From positions 434,001 to 498,000 of the forward strand of contig NZ_SAUN01000001.1 of assembly GCF_004011505.1 (NCBI RefSeq): a DNA stretch of 64,000 nt, read 5' to 3'. The stretch is from Nonomuraea polychroma. Lineage in GTDB: Bacteria > Actinomycetota > Actinomycetes > Streptosporangiales > Streptosporangiaceae. Below the pieces are notes generated by a model. It made no database searches. It saw only the letters and a program-made list of their open reading frames with translations, and was not told where the DNA came from. Below, in pieces: positions 8,590 to 16,764 of the stretch. The position numbers and the translations under genes were made by a program. Positions within the stretch are counted from its first letter, which is position 1. Each line of letters begins with the position of its first letter.

Positions 8590-10422
8590 TCAGTAGCGAG
8601 CCGGCCTCGGCCGCCCGCTTCCCCACGGACGCCACCGCAGGGGCAGGTCAGGACCGCCCGTGATCAGCAGCCCCCCGTGGGCCGTCAGCGTGCTGCCGGG
8701 GACGTCCACACCGCACTGCTCCCAGCCCCCGCCGGGCAGCATGGTCAGCAGGCGGCGGGCCGGGTCCAGCGCGAAGAGGCGGCCGTTCATCCCGGCCAGG
8801 CACGTGGCGCCGGCCGAGTCACCCACGGGCTCCCAGCGGGGCGAGCCGAACGGCTGCCGCCACAACTCCCCTGACGTCGTGGCGGCGTAGAAGGCGTTGT
8901 CGGCCACGGCCAGCGCGACCGCCTGGGCAGGCGCGGGGCCGAGGTCCTCCCATGCGGCTCCGGCGAGCCTGAGCAGCCGCCCGGTCGTGGACAGGCCGTA
9001 CAGGTCGGCGGCGCGCCCGCCGGCGGCCTCCCGGGGCATGGTCAGCGCGCACACCGGCCCGGTGACATCGGCCGGCTGCCAGGGAAGGTTCTGGCCGCAC
9101 AACTCCCGCCGCAGCAGCGTGCCGTCCGCGCCGGCCGCGTACAGGGTCCGCCCCGCCACGGCCAGTGCGCGCACGTCCGCGAGCGGGCCGATGACCTCCC
9201 ACTCCTGGACGGGCTCGGCGGACAACCGGTCGATCACGTTGCGGGTGATGCGCTCGACCGCGGGGTCGTGCAGGGTGTTGCCCCAGTTGACGGTGGCCGC
9301 GGTGAAGACCCTGCCGAGGCCGCTGGAGAAGATCCCCATGGTCGCCGTCCCGCCCTGGCCGTACGCGCTCCAGTGCCGCAGGTCGGCCGTCGCCAGCACG
9401 ACGAACGACGACGGCGTGCCGTCCCGGCACGTGACCCGTGGCACCCCGGCCACCTCCTCGACCTCGGCCGCGTCCGTCTCATAACCCAGACACCCCTGGC
9501 CGAACTTGTCCCCATCGGTCAGCCCCGTGCCATCGAACACCCAGTGGCCCGCGAACCGCGCGGTGTAGGACTCCTCCAGCATGCGCCGCATGTCAGGCCC
9601 CCACGCGCCCGCGCCGGCGCGGAAGCTCACGCCGGTGAGCGTGTTCTCCGGCCGCCCTGTCGCCGACCATTCCACGGTGGCCAGCGGCGGGTCCTCGACG
9701 GGGTCGGCGGCCGCGTCCCGGTGGCAGACCATGGTCCGGCCCCCGTCTTCGAGCCGGATCTGCCACCAGCACGTGTTGCCGGAGAAGAAGGCCACGTTGC
9801 CGCCCCGGCGCACGAACTCCTCGACCGCGTCACGCATCCCGGCCGACCAGTATTCGTCGTGGCCGTTCACGATCAACATCCGGTGCCGTGACAGCAGGCC
9901 GAGGCCGTCGTCGAGGTCGAGGTTGGAGCAGTAGGCCACGTCGTAGCCGGCCGGCCGCAACCAGCGGAGCAGGCCGTGCTCCCAGCGCTCCGGGGGCGGG
10001 CCGCCACCCGGCCGGTCGAAGGTGACGCGGGCGGCCCGGCTCGGCGACTCCGTCCAGTAGAGGCCCTGGCCGGGTTCGCCTGCCCTGTTGTACGCCTGCC
10101 ACGTCGTGAACGGCACGCTCACCAGGATCGGCGCGGACGGCACGGCCTCCCGTACCACGAAATAGACCTCGTTGTCGGGACAGGGCCGCTCCCCTGGGAG
10201 CCCGGGAGGCCAGGGCAGCTCGGGGCCGAAGCGGGCGCGGTAGAGGGAGCTCGGCCAGCCGGGGTCGATCGGCAACCACCAGTCGCGCGTGGCCGTGCCG
10301 GTGAAGACCACGCGCTCGTCCGTCACGTCGGCCACCTCCACGGGCGACGGCTCGGAGACGACGAAGCCTAGCGACGATCCCGGCACGCAGGACGTGGCTC
10401 TCGCGTAGGCGCGTACCGTCAT
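8590..10422 (-). CDS. N,N-dimethylformamidase large-subunit-like protein with C-terminal propeller-like region
   Basis: A 610-residue protein starting at ATG 10422, which overlaps the upstream stop by 4 nt. Residues ~1-420 match the N,N-dimethylformamidase beta-subunit family: PFTTWQAYNRAGEPGQGLYW (~104-123), VAYCSNLDLD (~162), LIVNGHDEYWSAGMR (~183-197) and FFSGNTCWWQIR. The characterised enzyme is a mononuclear iron amidase with Tyr/Tyr/Glu ligands; Tyr191 in HDEYWS is a candidate ligand. Residues ~430-610 are a run of short beta repeats (RALAVAGRTLYAAGADGTLL, ALAVADNAFYAATTSGELWR) resembling a beta-propeller. It is last in the ACP/C-domain operon, so it may cleave or form an amide in that pathway. 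Function here is inference. Confidence 0.75.
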   Translation of the reverse strand: MTVRAYARATSCVPGSSLGFVVSEPSPVEVADVTDERVVFTGTATRDWWLPIDPGWPSSLYRARFGPELPWPPGLPGERPCPDNEVYFVVREAVPSAPILVSVPFTTWQAYNRAGEPGQGLYWTESPSRAARVTFDRPGGGPPPERWEHGLLRWLRPAGYDVAYCSNLDLDDGLGLLSRHRMLIVNGHDEYWSAGMRDAVEEFVRRGGNVAFFSGNTCWWQIRLEDGGRTMVCHRDAAADPVEDPPLATVEWSATGRPENTLTGVSFRAGAGAWGPDMRRMLEESYTARFAGHWVFDGTGLTDGDKFGQGCLGYETDAAEVEEVAGVPRVTCRDGTPSSFVVLATADLRHWSAYGQGGTATMGIFSSGLGRVFTAATVNWGNTLHDPAVERITRNVIDRLSAEPVQEWEVIGPLADVRALAVAGRTLYAAGADGTLLRRELCGQNLPWQPADVTGPVCALTMPREAAGGRAADLYGLSTTGRLLRLAGAAWEDLGPAPAQAVALAVADNAFYAATTSGELWRQPFGSPRWEPVGDSAGATCLAGMNGRLFALDPARRLLTMLPGGGWEQCGVDVPGSTLTAHGGLLITGGPDLPLRWRPWGSGRPRPARY

Positions 10423-11681
10423 CGGCAGGCCGTCTCGACGAGCAGGGCCTCGAGCTCGTACAAGTAGCGCTCCATGCGCGCGCGGGACAGGTGGCGGGTG
10501 TCGGCGGTCAGGGAGACGCCGTCGCCTGTGACGTGCACGCAGAACCTGCAGTTGAGCTTGTCCTGGCTCAGCTGCCACTCCAGCGACGTCTCCGGCAGCG
10601 CCTTCTCGATGTCGGCGGGCGCGCAGACCGCCGGTCCTGGATCGGCCAGGCGCAGATCGTTGAAACAGCAGTTCGGGTGGACGGGCTCGCCCCTGCGCCG
10701 GCTCTCCTCGGCGACGATGCGGGCGCGGTCGGCGGGGTCGTGGTAGGCGCTGCGGTAGGCCCGCATCGCGGCCGGCGCCGCGGCCGGCAGCAGGTCGGCG
10801 AGCGAGCCGCCCACGTCCAGTGCGAAGAGGCCCTCCTGCGACAGGGTGCTGACAATGCCGAGTGTGTCGCGTCTGAACCGGTTCGCCACGATCGGCAAGA
10901 TCGTGCACTGCTCCTCGCCGGAGAAGCGCCCGGCGAGCTTGGCCGTGGCGGTGAGCAGGACGGTCGAAGTCGACGTGCGTGCGGCCAGCGCGATCGCGCC
11001 GACGGCCAGCCGCAGGGCGGGGGAGCGGAGCAGTGCACGACGGATCGGCGGCGTGTCGGGGGCGTCACCGGCCGTCGCGAACATGGTCGCCGGTGTCCGG
11101 CGGTGGACAGTTTCCCAGTGGGCCGCGGCGGCCTCCGCCACCCGGCGGCCCTCAGGGCCGGCCTGCCAGCGGGCCAGGTCGAGCGGCCGTGGCGGGGGAG
11201 GTCCGGCCACGCCGCCCTTGAGCAGCAGCGCACGCAGGTCGCGCAGCGCCACCTCGGCGCCGTGACCGTCGGCCGCGAGATGGCAGAAGACCAGGACCGC
11301 ATACGTGGCGACCGAACCGTCCACCACGATCGCCGCCCGCAGCGGCCACTCGGCGGCGTAGTCGAACCTGGTGGCGGCCAGCTCGGCCAGCACCTCATCG
11401 GGGTCGCCGGCCACCACCTGGACCGGCAGCCGCCCCTTGGCCTCCAGCCGCTGGCACACCTGGTCGCCGGTACGCGTGCGCAGCGAGCCGTGCCGTTCCA
11501 CCAGCGCGCCAAGCGCCGCCGCGACGTCATGCGGGGAGCGCCGGCCCGGCACCTTCAGCACCCGGCCGAAGTTGAAGTAGTGGTCGTCCGGCGCCGTGCG
11601 TTCGATCGTCTCCCAGATCGCCCGCTGGCCCCACGTCAGCGGCGCCATGCCGGAGTCGCCCCCGGCGAAGTCGATCATCAT
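10419..11681 (-). CDS. Stand-alone condensation-domain-like protein
   Basis: A 420-residue protein with the NRPS condensation fold: start block LTWGQRAIWE (~15-24), the active-site segment FCHLAADGHG (~132-141), and later GIVSTLSQEG and CFNDLRL. The HHxxxDG motif reads CHLAADG: the second, catalytic His is kept and the first is Cys. It may catalyse amide or ester formation on a carrier protein, or have become an editing or scaffolding domain. ATG 11681 overlaps the ACP stop (ATGA), and its own stop overlaps the next start in the same way, so ACP, C-like and amidase-like proteins should be made in step. Confidence 0.8.
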   Translation of the reverse strand: MMIDFAGGDSGMAPLTWGQRAIWETIERTAPDDHYFNFGRVLKVPGRRSPHDVAAALGALVERHGSLRTRTGDQVCQRLEAKGRLPVQVVAGDPDEVLAELAATRFDYAAEWPLRAAIVVDGSVATYAVLVFCHLAADGHGAEVALRDLRALLLKGGVAGPPPPRPLDLARWQAGPEGRRVAEAAAAHWETVHRRTPATMFATAGDAPDTPPIRRALLRSPALRLAVGAIALAARTSTSTVLLTATAKLAGRFSGEEQCTILPIVANRFRRDTLGIVSTLSQEGLFALDVGGSLADLLPAAAPAAMRAYRSAYHDPADRARIVAEESRRRGEPVHPNCCFNDLRLADPGPAVCAPADIEKALPETSLEWQLSQDKLNCRFCVHVTGDGVSLTADTRHLSRARMERYLYELEALLVETACR

Positions 11682-11914
11682 CGGGCGGCCAGATGCCTGC
11701 TCATCACGTCGAGGTCGTCGAGCAGCGCCAGGCCCTCCTCGGTGAGGTCCACCGCCACGCCGAACTCGGCCTCGATGGCGTCGACCAGTCGCAGCTGCGC
11801 GATCGAGGTCAGGCCGAGCGCCGTCAGGGGCACGGTCGCCGCCATGGCCTCCTCGGCCGTGATCGCGCCGTCGGACGACTCGGCCACGAGCGCTGCGAGC
11901 CTCTCCTTGATCAC
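11678..11914 (-). CDS. Acyl/peptidyl carrier protein
   Basis: A 78-residue four-helix carrier protein. The phosphopantetheine site is the Ser in LGLTSIAQL (Ser37), with Thr where most carrier proteins have Asp. The following helix reads LRLVDAIEAEFGVAVDL, as usual. It is the first gene of the minus-strand operon and is coupled by ATGA to the condensation-like gene, its likely partner. Confidence 0.88.
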   Translation of the reverse strand: MIKERLAALVAESSDGAITAEEAMAATVPLTALGLTSIAQLRLVDAIEAEFGVAVDLTEEGLALLDDLDVMSRHLAAR

Positions 11915-12093
11915 CGCAGCCTCCGTCCATTACTGGAAAGAATCCTAACTATTGAATCCTTCCATGGATCTTCATCGTCCCGCAAGGCCGATGGAGACAG
12001 GGATTTCGGGGTTGTCTACTGCGCGGGAGCGTGCGAAACTGAACGCCCGCCCACTAACAGTAAAGTTTCCTATTAATAGGCTGGGGGCCGATC
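11915..12093. promoter_or_regulatory. Divergent promoter region of the assembly-line locus
   Basis: 179 nt between the two divergent operons, AT-richer than its surroundings. It contains the perfect 12-bp palindrome CCTATTAATAGG at 12069-12080, preceded by CTAACAGTAAAGTTT, and on the other side TACTGGAAAGAATCCTAAC. The palindrome sits 13 nt before the GTG start of the adenylation gene, where a repressor would block transcription or initiation. No regulator gene lies inside the locus. Confidence 0.55.
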
Positions 12094-13488
12094 GTGCGCG
12101 TGACCCTGCCCAGCCTGCTGCGACAGCGGGCCGCCACGGATCCCGACCGGGTGGCGATGACCGTCCACGGGTCCGGGTCGTTGACGTTCGGCGAATGGGA
12201 GGCCAGGTCGGACGGCGTGGCCGCCGCGCTCGCCGGGAGAGGGGTCGCCGCGGGCGACCGGGTTGGGCTGGTGTTCGGCAACGCCGACTGGCTGGAGTAC
12301 GCCGTCGCCTTCTTCGGCGTCATCAAGGCGGGTGCGGTGGCCGTGCCTCTGTCGGATCGTCTGGCCACCGCCGACGCCGACGCCATGCTCGCGCACTGCG
12401 GGGCGGCGACGGTGCTGCGCCCCGGTGAGCTCACGTACGCGACCGGGGAGGTGGAGCTTCCCGCGCCCGGAGCCCTGGCTCAGATCCTCTACACCTCCGG
12501 CACCACCGGCAGGCCCAAGGGCGTCAGCGCCACCCACGCCAACCTGGCACACGGCTGCGGGGGCAAACGGCGGCCGTTCGCCCACAGCGACCACCTCGCG
12601 CACGCCTTCCCCATCGGCACGAACGCCGGCCAGTGGATGCTCGTCAACGCGGCGGACGCGCATCCCGCCGTGGTGACGCTGCCGCGGTTCACGCCCAGCA
12701 GGTTCGCCGCCCTCATCGAGCACTACCGCGCGGGAACGGTCTTCCTGGTGCCCGCGATGGCCATCGAGATGCTCGGCTCCCGCGTCCACGACCGGCATGA
12801 CCTGTCGAGCGTGCAGCTGCTCGGCTCTGCCGCCGCGCCGCTGCCCGCCAGGGTCGCCGCCGAGCTCGGCGGCGCCTTCCCGAACGCGACGATCGTCAAC
12901 TACTACACCTCCACCGAAGCCGCCCCCGCCCAGACGGTGATGATCGTCGATCCCGACCGGCCGTCGAGCGTCGGGCGGCCGGCCTCGGGCGGCGCCGTAC
13001 GCGTCGCGACCGCCGAGGGCGAGCCGCTGCCCTCCGGGGTCACCGGTGAGGTGTGGATGCGTTCCCCGGCCGGGGCCCGCGCCTACTACGGCGACGCCGC
13101 GGCCACCGCCGAGGTGTTCCGCGGCGGCTGGGTACGCATGGGCGACCTGGGCTATCTCGACGACGACGGCTACCTCTACCTGGTGGACAGGGACAGCGAC
13201 GTGATCAAGTCGGGCGCGTACAAGGTGTCCACGATCCACGTCGAGGACGCCGTCTACCAGCATCCCGAGGTGCGGGAGGCGGCGGCGTTCGGCGTGCCGC
13301 ACGCGACGCTCGGCAAGGCGGTCGCCGTCGCGGTCGTCGGGTCCGTCGCCCACGAGGAGCTGCGGATGTTCCTGAAGGGCCGGCTGGCACCGTACGAGCT
13401 GCCTGTCCGGGTCGTCACCCTCGATGCCTTGCCGCGTAACCACGGCGGCAAGGTGGACAAGCGTGCTCTCCGAGAGGTGGTTCGATGA
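12094..13488 (+). CDS. Stand-alone acyl-adenylating enzyme (ANL superfamily)
   Basis: A 464-residue AMP-forming ligase. Core motifs are visible: ILYTSGTTGRPKG (A3, ~131-143), NYYTSTEAAP (A5), GDLGYLDDDGYLYLVDRD (A7/A8) and GGKVDKRAL, whose Lys453 is the expected A10 catalytic lysine. The A4 region reads AHAFPIGTNAGQ, without the FDxS Asp that holds the amino group in alpha-amino-acid adenylation domains, so a non-amino carboxylic acid is the likelier substrate. It has no fused carrier domain and is coupled (ATGA overlap) to the C-PCP gene, so it should load that PCP or the divergent ACP in trans. Confidence 0.85.
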   Translation: MRVTLPSLLRQRAATDPDRVAMTVHGSGSLTFGEWEARSDGVAAALAGRGVAAGDRVGLVFGNADWLEYAVAFFGVIKAGAVAVPLSDRLATADADAMLAHCGAATVLRPGELTYATGEVELPAPGALAQILYTSGTTGRPKGVSATHANLAHGCGGKRRPFAHSDHLAHAFPIGTNAGQWMLVNAADAHPAVVTLPRFTPSRFAALIEHYRAGTVFLVPAMAIEMLGSRVHDRHDLSSVQLLGSAAAPLPARVAAELGGAFPNATIVNYYTSTEAAPAQTVMIVDPDRPSSVGRPASGGAVRVATAEGEPLPSGVTGEVWMRSPAGARAYYGDAAATAEVFRGGWVRMGDLGYLDDDGYLYLVDRDSDVIKSGAYKVSTIHVEDAVYQHPEVREAAAFGVPHATLGKAVAVAVVGSVAHEELRMFLKGRLAPYELPVRVVTLDALPRNHGGKVDKRALREVVR

Positions 13489-14885
13489 CCGAAGTGTCGT
13501 TCGCCCAGCACGGAATGTGGATCACGGAGAGGATGGGCGCGGCGTCGGCGTACCACATGCCGATCGTGATCCGCTTACCCGGCCCGCCCGACCGAGGGGT
13601 GCTGGCCAAGGCCGTGGCCGCCGTGGTCGAGCGGCACCCGCTGCTGGGCACCGCCGTCGAGGAGCGTGACGGCGTGCTGCATCTGGTGCCCGCGCGGACG
13701 CCGCCCGCGCTCGCGGACGCGCCCGTGGAGGGGCCGTTCGACCTGGAGCGGGGGCCGCTCGTCCGGTTCGCGCTGGACGGCCGGACGTTGCTGGTCGAGG
13801 CGCACCACCTGGTCTTCGACGGCCAGTCCAAGGACATCCTCGTGGCCGACCTCGCCGCGTTCTGCGAGGGTGCGGTGCCGCCGCCGCTGGAGACCATCGA
13901 CCACGCCGCGCTCCAGCGCGAGCGGGTCGCCGCGCGGCTCGGCCATGCCAAGGAGTTCTGGGCCGAGCGCTGGCGCGAGCCGGGGCACCTGGCCGTGCCC
14001 GGCGGCGTGCTGCGCTCGCGCAAGGCGGGTCCGGGGAAGGTCAGCGAGTTCCGGCTGGAGGTGCCGGAGGTGACCGGGCTCACCAGGTTCGAGGTGATCC
14101 TGGCCGCGCTGCACACGTTGCTGCGCTCCTACGGCAACGCCGGCGTGGTGACGGCGGTGGATCTGTCCACGCGCACCGAGGCCGAGGCCGGCCACATCGG
14201 GCCGTTCGTGAACGAGCTGCCCGTCTTCTCCAGACCGTCGCCTGACACGCCGTTCGCCGAGTTCGCCGCCGGGCTGCGGGCCGAGCTCCGGCAGGTGTAC
14301 GCCGTCCGTGAGGTGCCGATCGCCAGAGCGGTGCCCGGGGTCAAGCCGCACGCCGCGCTCGCGCCGGTGTCCGTCAGCTACCGTCGCGCCGGGCCGCCGG
14401 TGCCCGGGTGGGACGTGGACCTGCTGGCATTCAACAAGGCGGTGCGTGGCGCGCTCCAGCTGCAGCTCCTGGACGGCCCCGACGGCCTGCGCGCGAGCCT
14501 GCGTCATGACCCGGACGAGCTGGCCGAGCCGGACCTGTTCGCGGCCGACCTGCGCTCGGCGTTGTCCCGGATCGGTCCCGACCTGCTCCTGAGCGAGCTG
14601 GCGCCGTTCCGCGAGGTCTCCACCCCGAACGCCCCGGCGGCGGGGACGGAGGCGGTGGAGGTCGCCGCTGACCCGCTGCTGCCCGAGATCACCGCGATCT
14701 GGGAGGAGGTGCTGAAATTCTCGCCGGTCGAGCCGCACGACGACATCTTCGACCTCGGCGGGCACTCCCTGACCATCACGCAGATCATCGCCCGGATGCG
14801 CAAGCGCCTGGACGTGGAGATCGAGCTGGACGACTTCTTCGACAACCCGACGATCGCCGGCGTGATCGAGGTGATCAGGAGGTGA
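13485..14885 (+). CDS. NRPS condensation-PCP didomain protein (with TTA codon)
   Basis: A 466-residue protein. Residues 1-~385 form a condensation domain with FAQHGMWITER at the start and an intact HHLVFDG (107-113). After a short linker comes a C-terminal PCP: DDIFDLGGHSLTITQ with Ser428 as the phosphopantetheine site. There is no adenylation or thioesterase domain. Leu31 is encoded by TTA (13575-13577), a rare codon in high-GC actinomycetes that can place a gene under bldA tRNA control. Both ends overlap neighbouring genes by 4 nt. It probably joins the acyl group loaded on its PCP with an amine or with a donor from the dehydrogenase-like enzymes encoded downstream. Confidence 0.87.
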   Translation: MTEVSFAQHGMWITERMGAASAYHMPIVIRLPGPPDRGVLAKAVAAVVERHPLLGTAVEERDGVLHLVPARTPPALADAPVEGPFDLERGPLVRFALDGRTLLVEAHHLVFDGQSKDILVADLAAFCEGAVPPPLETIDHAALQRERVAARLGHAKEFWAERWREPGHLAVPGGVLRSRKAGPGKVSEFRLEVPEVTGLTRFEVILAALHTLLRSYGNAGVVTAVDLSTRTEAEAGHIGPFVNELPVFSRPSPDTPFAEFAAGLRAELRQVYAVREVPIARAVPGVKPHAALAPVSVSYRRAGPPVPGWDVDLLAFNKAVRGALQLQLLDGPDGLRASLRHDPDELAEPDLFAADLRSALSRIGPDLLLSELAPFREVSTPNAPAAGTEAVEVAADPLLPEITAIWEEVLKFSPVEPHDDIFDLGGHSLTITQIIARMRKRLDVEIELDDFFDNPTIAGVIEVIRR

Positions 14886-15802
14886 CCTCGGTACTCGACC
14901 GCGCGGCGGCGCCGTCCCGGCTGGACGACGCCGACCTGTCGCTCATGCTGCTGATCAGGGCATTCGAGCTGAAACTGCTCGACCTGTACGGCCGCGGCCT
15001 GCTGAACGGCACCACCCACACCTGCCTCGGCCAAGAGCACGTGCCCGTCGCGATGGGGCCGCTGCTCGGCCCGGCCGACCACGTCTTCAGCAACCACCGC
15101 GGGCACGGCCACTACCTGGCCCGTTTCCAGGACCCCGAGGGCCTGCTCGCCGAGATCATGGGCCGCGAGGGCGCCGTGTGCGGCGGGGTGGGCGGCAGCC
15201 AGCACATCCGCCGCGACCGTTACCTGTCCACGGGCGTGCAGGGCGAGAGCCTGCCCGTGGCCGCGGGGGTCGCCCTGCATCTCAAGCGTGCCGAGCCCGG
15301 TGGCCTGGCCTGCGTGTACATCGGCGACGGCACGTTCGGGGAGGGCGCCGTCTACGAGGCGCTGAACATCATCGCGCTCTGGCGGCTGCCGGTGCTCGTG
15401 GTCGTCGAGAACAACGGCATCGCCCAGTCGACGCCGCGCGGCACGCACATGGCCGGCACGATCGGGGGCCGTGCCGCCGCGTTCGGGATCGGGCACGCGC
15501 TCGTGGAGGGGTTCGACCTGGCGGCGATCCGCGGGCGGCTCGGGCCGCTCGTCGCGCGGGTACGCCAGGGGACGCCCCTCGTGGCCGAGTTCGTCACCCA
15601 CCGCCTCGGCCCGCACAGCAAGGGCGACGACACGCGTACCGCCCGGGAGCTCCAGGAGGCCCGCGAGGGCGACTGGCTCGGGCGCTACCGTGCGGCCCAC
15701 CGCGACCAGGTCGACCGGCTGGAACACGAGGCCCGCGCGTGGGTCGACGCGGTCGCCGAGGAGGTGGCGGCCCGGCCGCCGTCCCGGTGGACGTCGTCAT
15801 GA
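14882..15802 (+). CDS. 2-oxoacid dehydrogenase E1 component, alpha subunit
   Basis: A 306-residue thiamine-diphosphate enzyme subunit. The ThDP/Mg motif starts GDGTFGEG (148-155) and ends ENN (176-178); THTCLGQE and SNHRGHGHYLA are the usual E1-alpha active-site blocks. With the beta subunit it decarboxylates a 2-oxoacid and passes the acyl group to a lipoyl domain. GTG 14882 overlaps the C-PCP stop (GTGA). Closest general types are pyruvate, branched-chain or acetoin dehydrogenase E1; the substrate cannot be read from sequence. Its place inside an NRPS-like operon is atypical. Confidence 0.87.
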   Translation: MTSVLDRAAAPSRLDDADLSLMLLIRAFELKLLDLYGRGLLNGTTHTCLGQEHVPVAMGPLLGPADHVFSNHRGHGHYLARFQDPEGLLAEIMGREGAVCGGVGGSQHIRRDRYLSTGVQGESLPVAAGVALHLKRAEPGGLACVYIGDGTFGEGAVYEALNIIALWRLPVLVVVENNGIAQSTPRGTHMAGTIGGRAAAFGIGHALVEGFDLAAIRGRLGPLVARVRQGTPLVAEFVTHRLGPHSKGDDTRTARELQEAREGDWLGRYRAAHRDQVDRLEHEARAWVDAVAEEVAARPPSRWTSS

Positions 15803-16764
15803 GGGTGGCCGAGGACCTCAACGCGGCCTTGCACCGCCTGATGGACCATGACCCGGGCCTCTATGTGCTCGGCGAGGACGTGCTCGATCCGTACGGCGGC
15901 GCCTTCAAGATCACCCGCGGGCTGTCCACCCGCTTTCCCGACCGGGTGCTCACCACGCCGATCAGCGAGAGCGCCATCACCGGCGTCGCCGCCGGCCTGG
16001 CCCTGTCCGGCGACCGCGCCATCGTCGAGATCATGTTCGGCGACTTCGCCGCCCTGGCCTTCGACCAGCTCATGAACTTCGCGGCCAAGTCCGTCTCCAT
16101 GTACGGCACCCGGGTGCCGATGCGCATGGTCGTGCGCTGCCCGGTCGGCGGCGGGCGCGGCTACGGGCCCACGCACAGCCAGAGCCCGCAGAAGCACTTC
16201 GTCGGCATCCCCGGGCTGGCGCTGTACGAGGTGTCGCCTTTCCACGACAACCTGGCGGTGTTCGAGGAGATGCTGTGGCGCGGGGAGCCGTGCGTGTTGT
16301 TCGAGGACAAGGTCCTGTACACGCGTCCCATGCACGCGGTGGAGCCCCCGTTCTCCGTCGAACGGGCGGGCGGCGTGGCCAGGGTGTTCCTCGACGACCA
16401 GCCGGACTGCGTCATCGTCGCGCCCGGCGGCGTGGCGCACCGGGTGCTCGCCGCGATGCGCTCGCTGCTGCTCGAAGAGGAGATCGTCGCCACGTTGCTC
16501 GTGCCGTCGCGGTTGTATCCGTTCGACGCCGACATCCCGGCCGCCCGCCGCGTCTTCGTCGTGGAGGAGAGCACGGGCGGGGGCACGTGGGGCGCGGAGG
16601 TGGCGCACCTGGTGCACCAGCGGCACTGGGACCGGTTGGACGGGCCGGTCACGCTCATTCACTCCGCTGACTCCGTCATCCCCACGGCCGCGCATCTGGA
16701 GCGCGAAGTGCTGGTGGACGCGGCCGCGATCCACCGCGTGATCAGAAAGGTCATCCGTGGCTGA
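15799..16764 (+). CDS. 2-oxoacid dehydrogenase E1 component, beta subunit
   Basis: A 321-residue E1-beta subunit. Start ATG 15799 overlaps the E1-alpha stop (ATGA); a GTG at 15787 is also in frame. Conserved blocks: LGEDV near the N-terminus, TPISESAITGVAAGLALSG, GDFAALAFDQLMNFAAK and GGRGYGPTHSQS, which line the ThDP pocket of the E1 heterotetramer, and a transketolase C-terminal domain (VEESTGGGTWGAEV). It forms the ThDP enzyme with the preceding gene. Confidence 0.87.
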   Translation: MRVAEDLNAALHRLMDHDPGLYVLGEDVLDPYGGAFKITRGLSTRFPDRVLTTPISESAITGVAAGLALSGDRAIVEIMFGDFAALAFDQLMNFAAKSVSMYGTRVPMRMVVRCPVGGGRGYGPTHSQSPQKHFVGIPGLALYEVSPFHDNLAVFEEMLWRGEPCVLFEDKVLYTRPMHAVEPPFSVERAGGVARVFLDDQPDCVIVAPGGVAHRVLAAMRSLLLEEEIVATLLVPSRLYPFDADIPAARRVFVVEESTGGGTWGAEVAHLVHQRHWDRLDGPVTLIHSADSVIPTAAHLEREVLVDAAAIHRVIRKVIRG

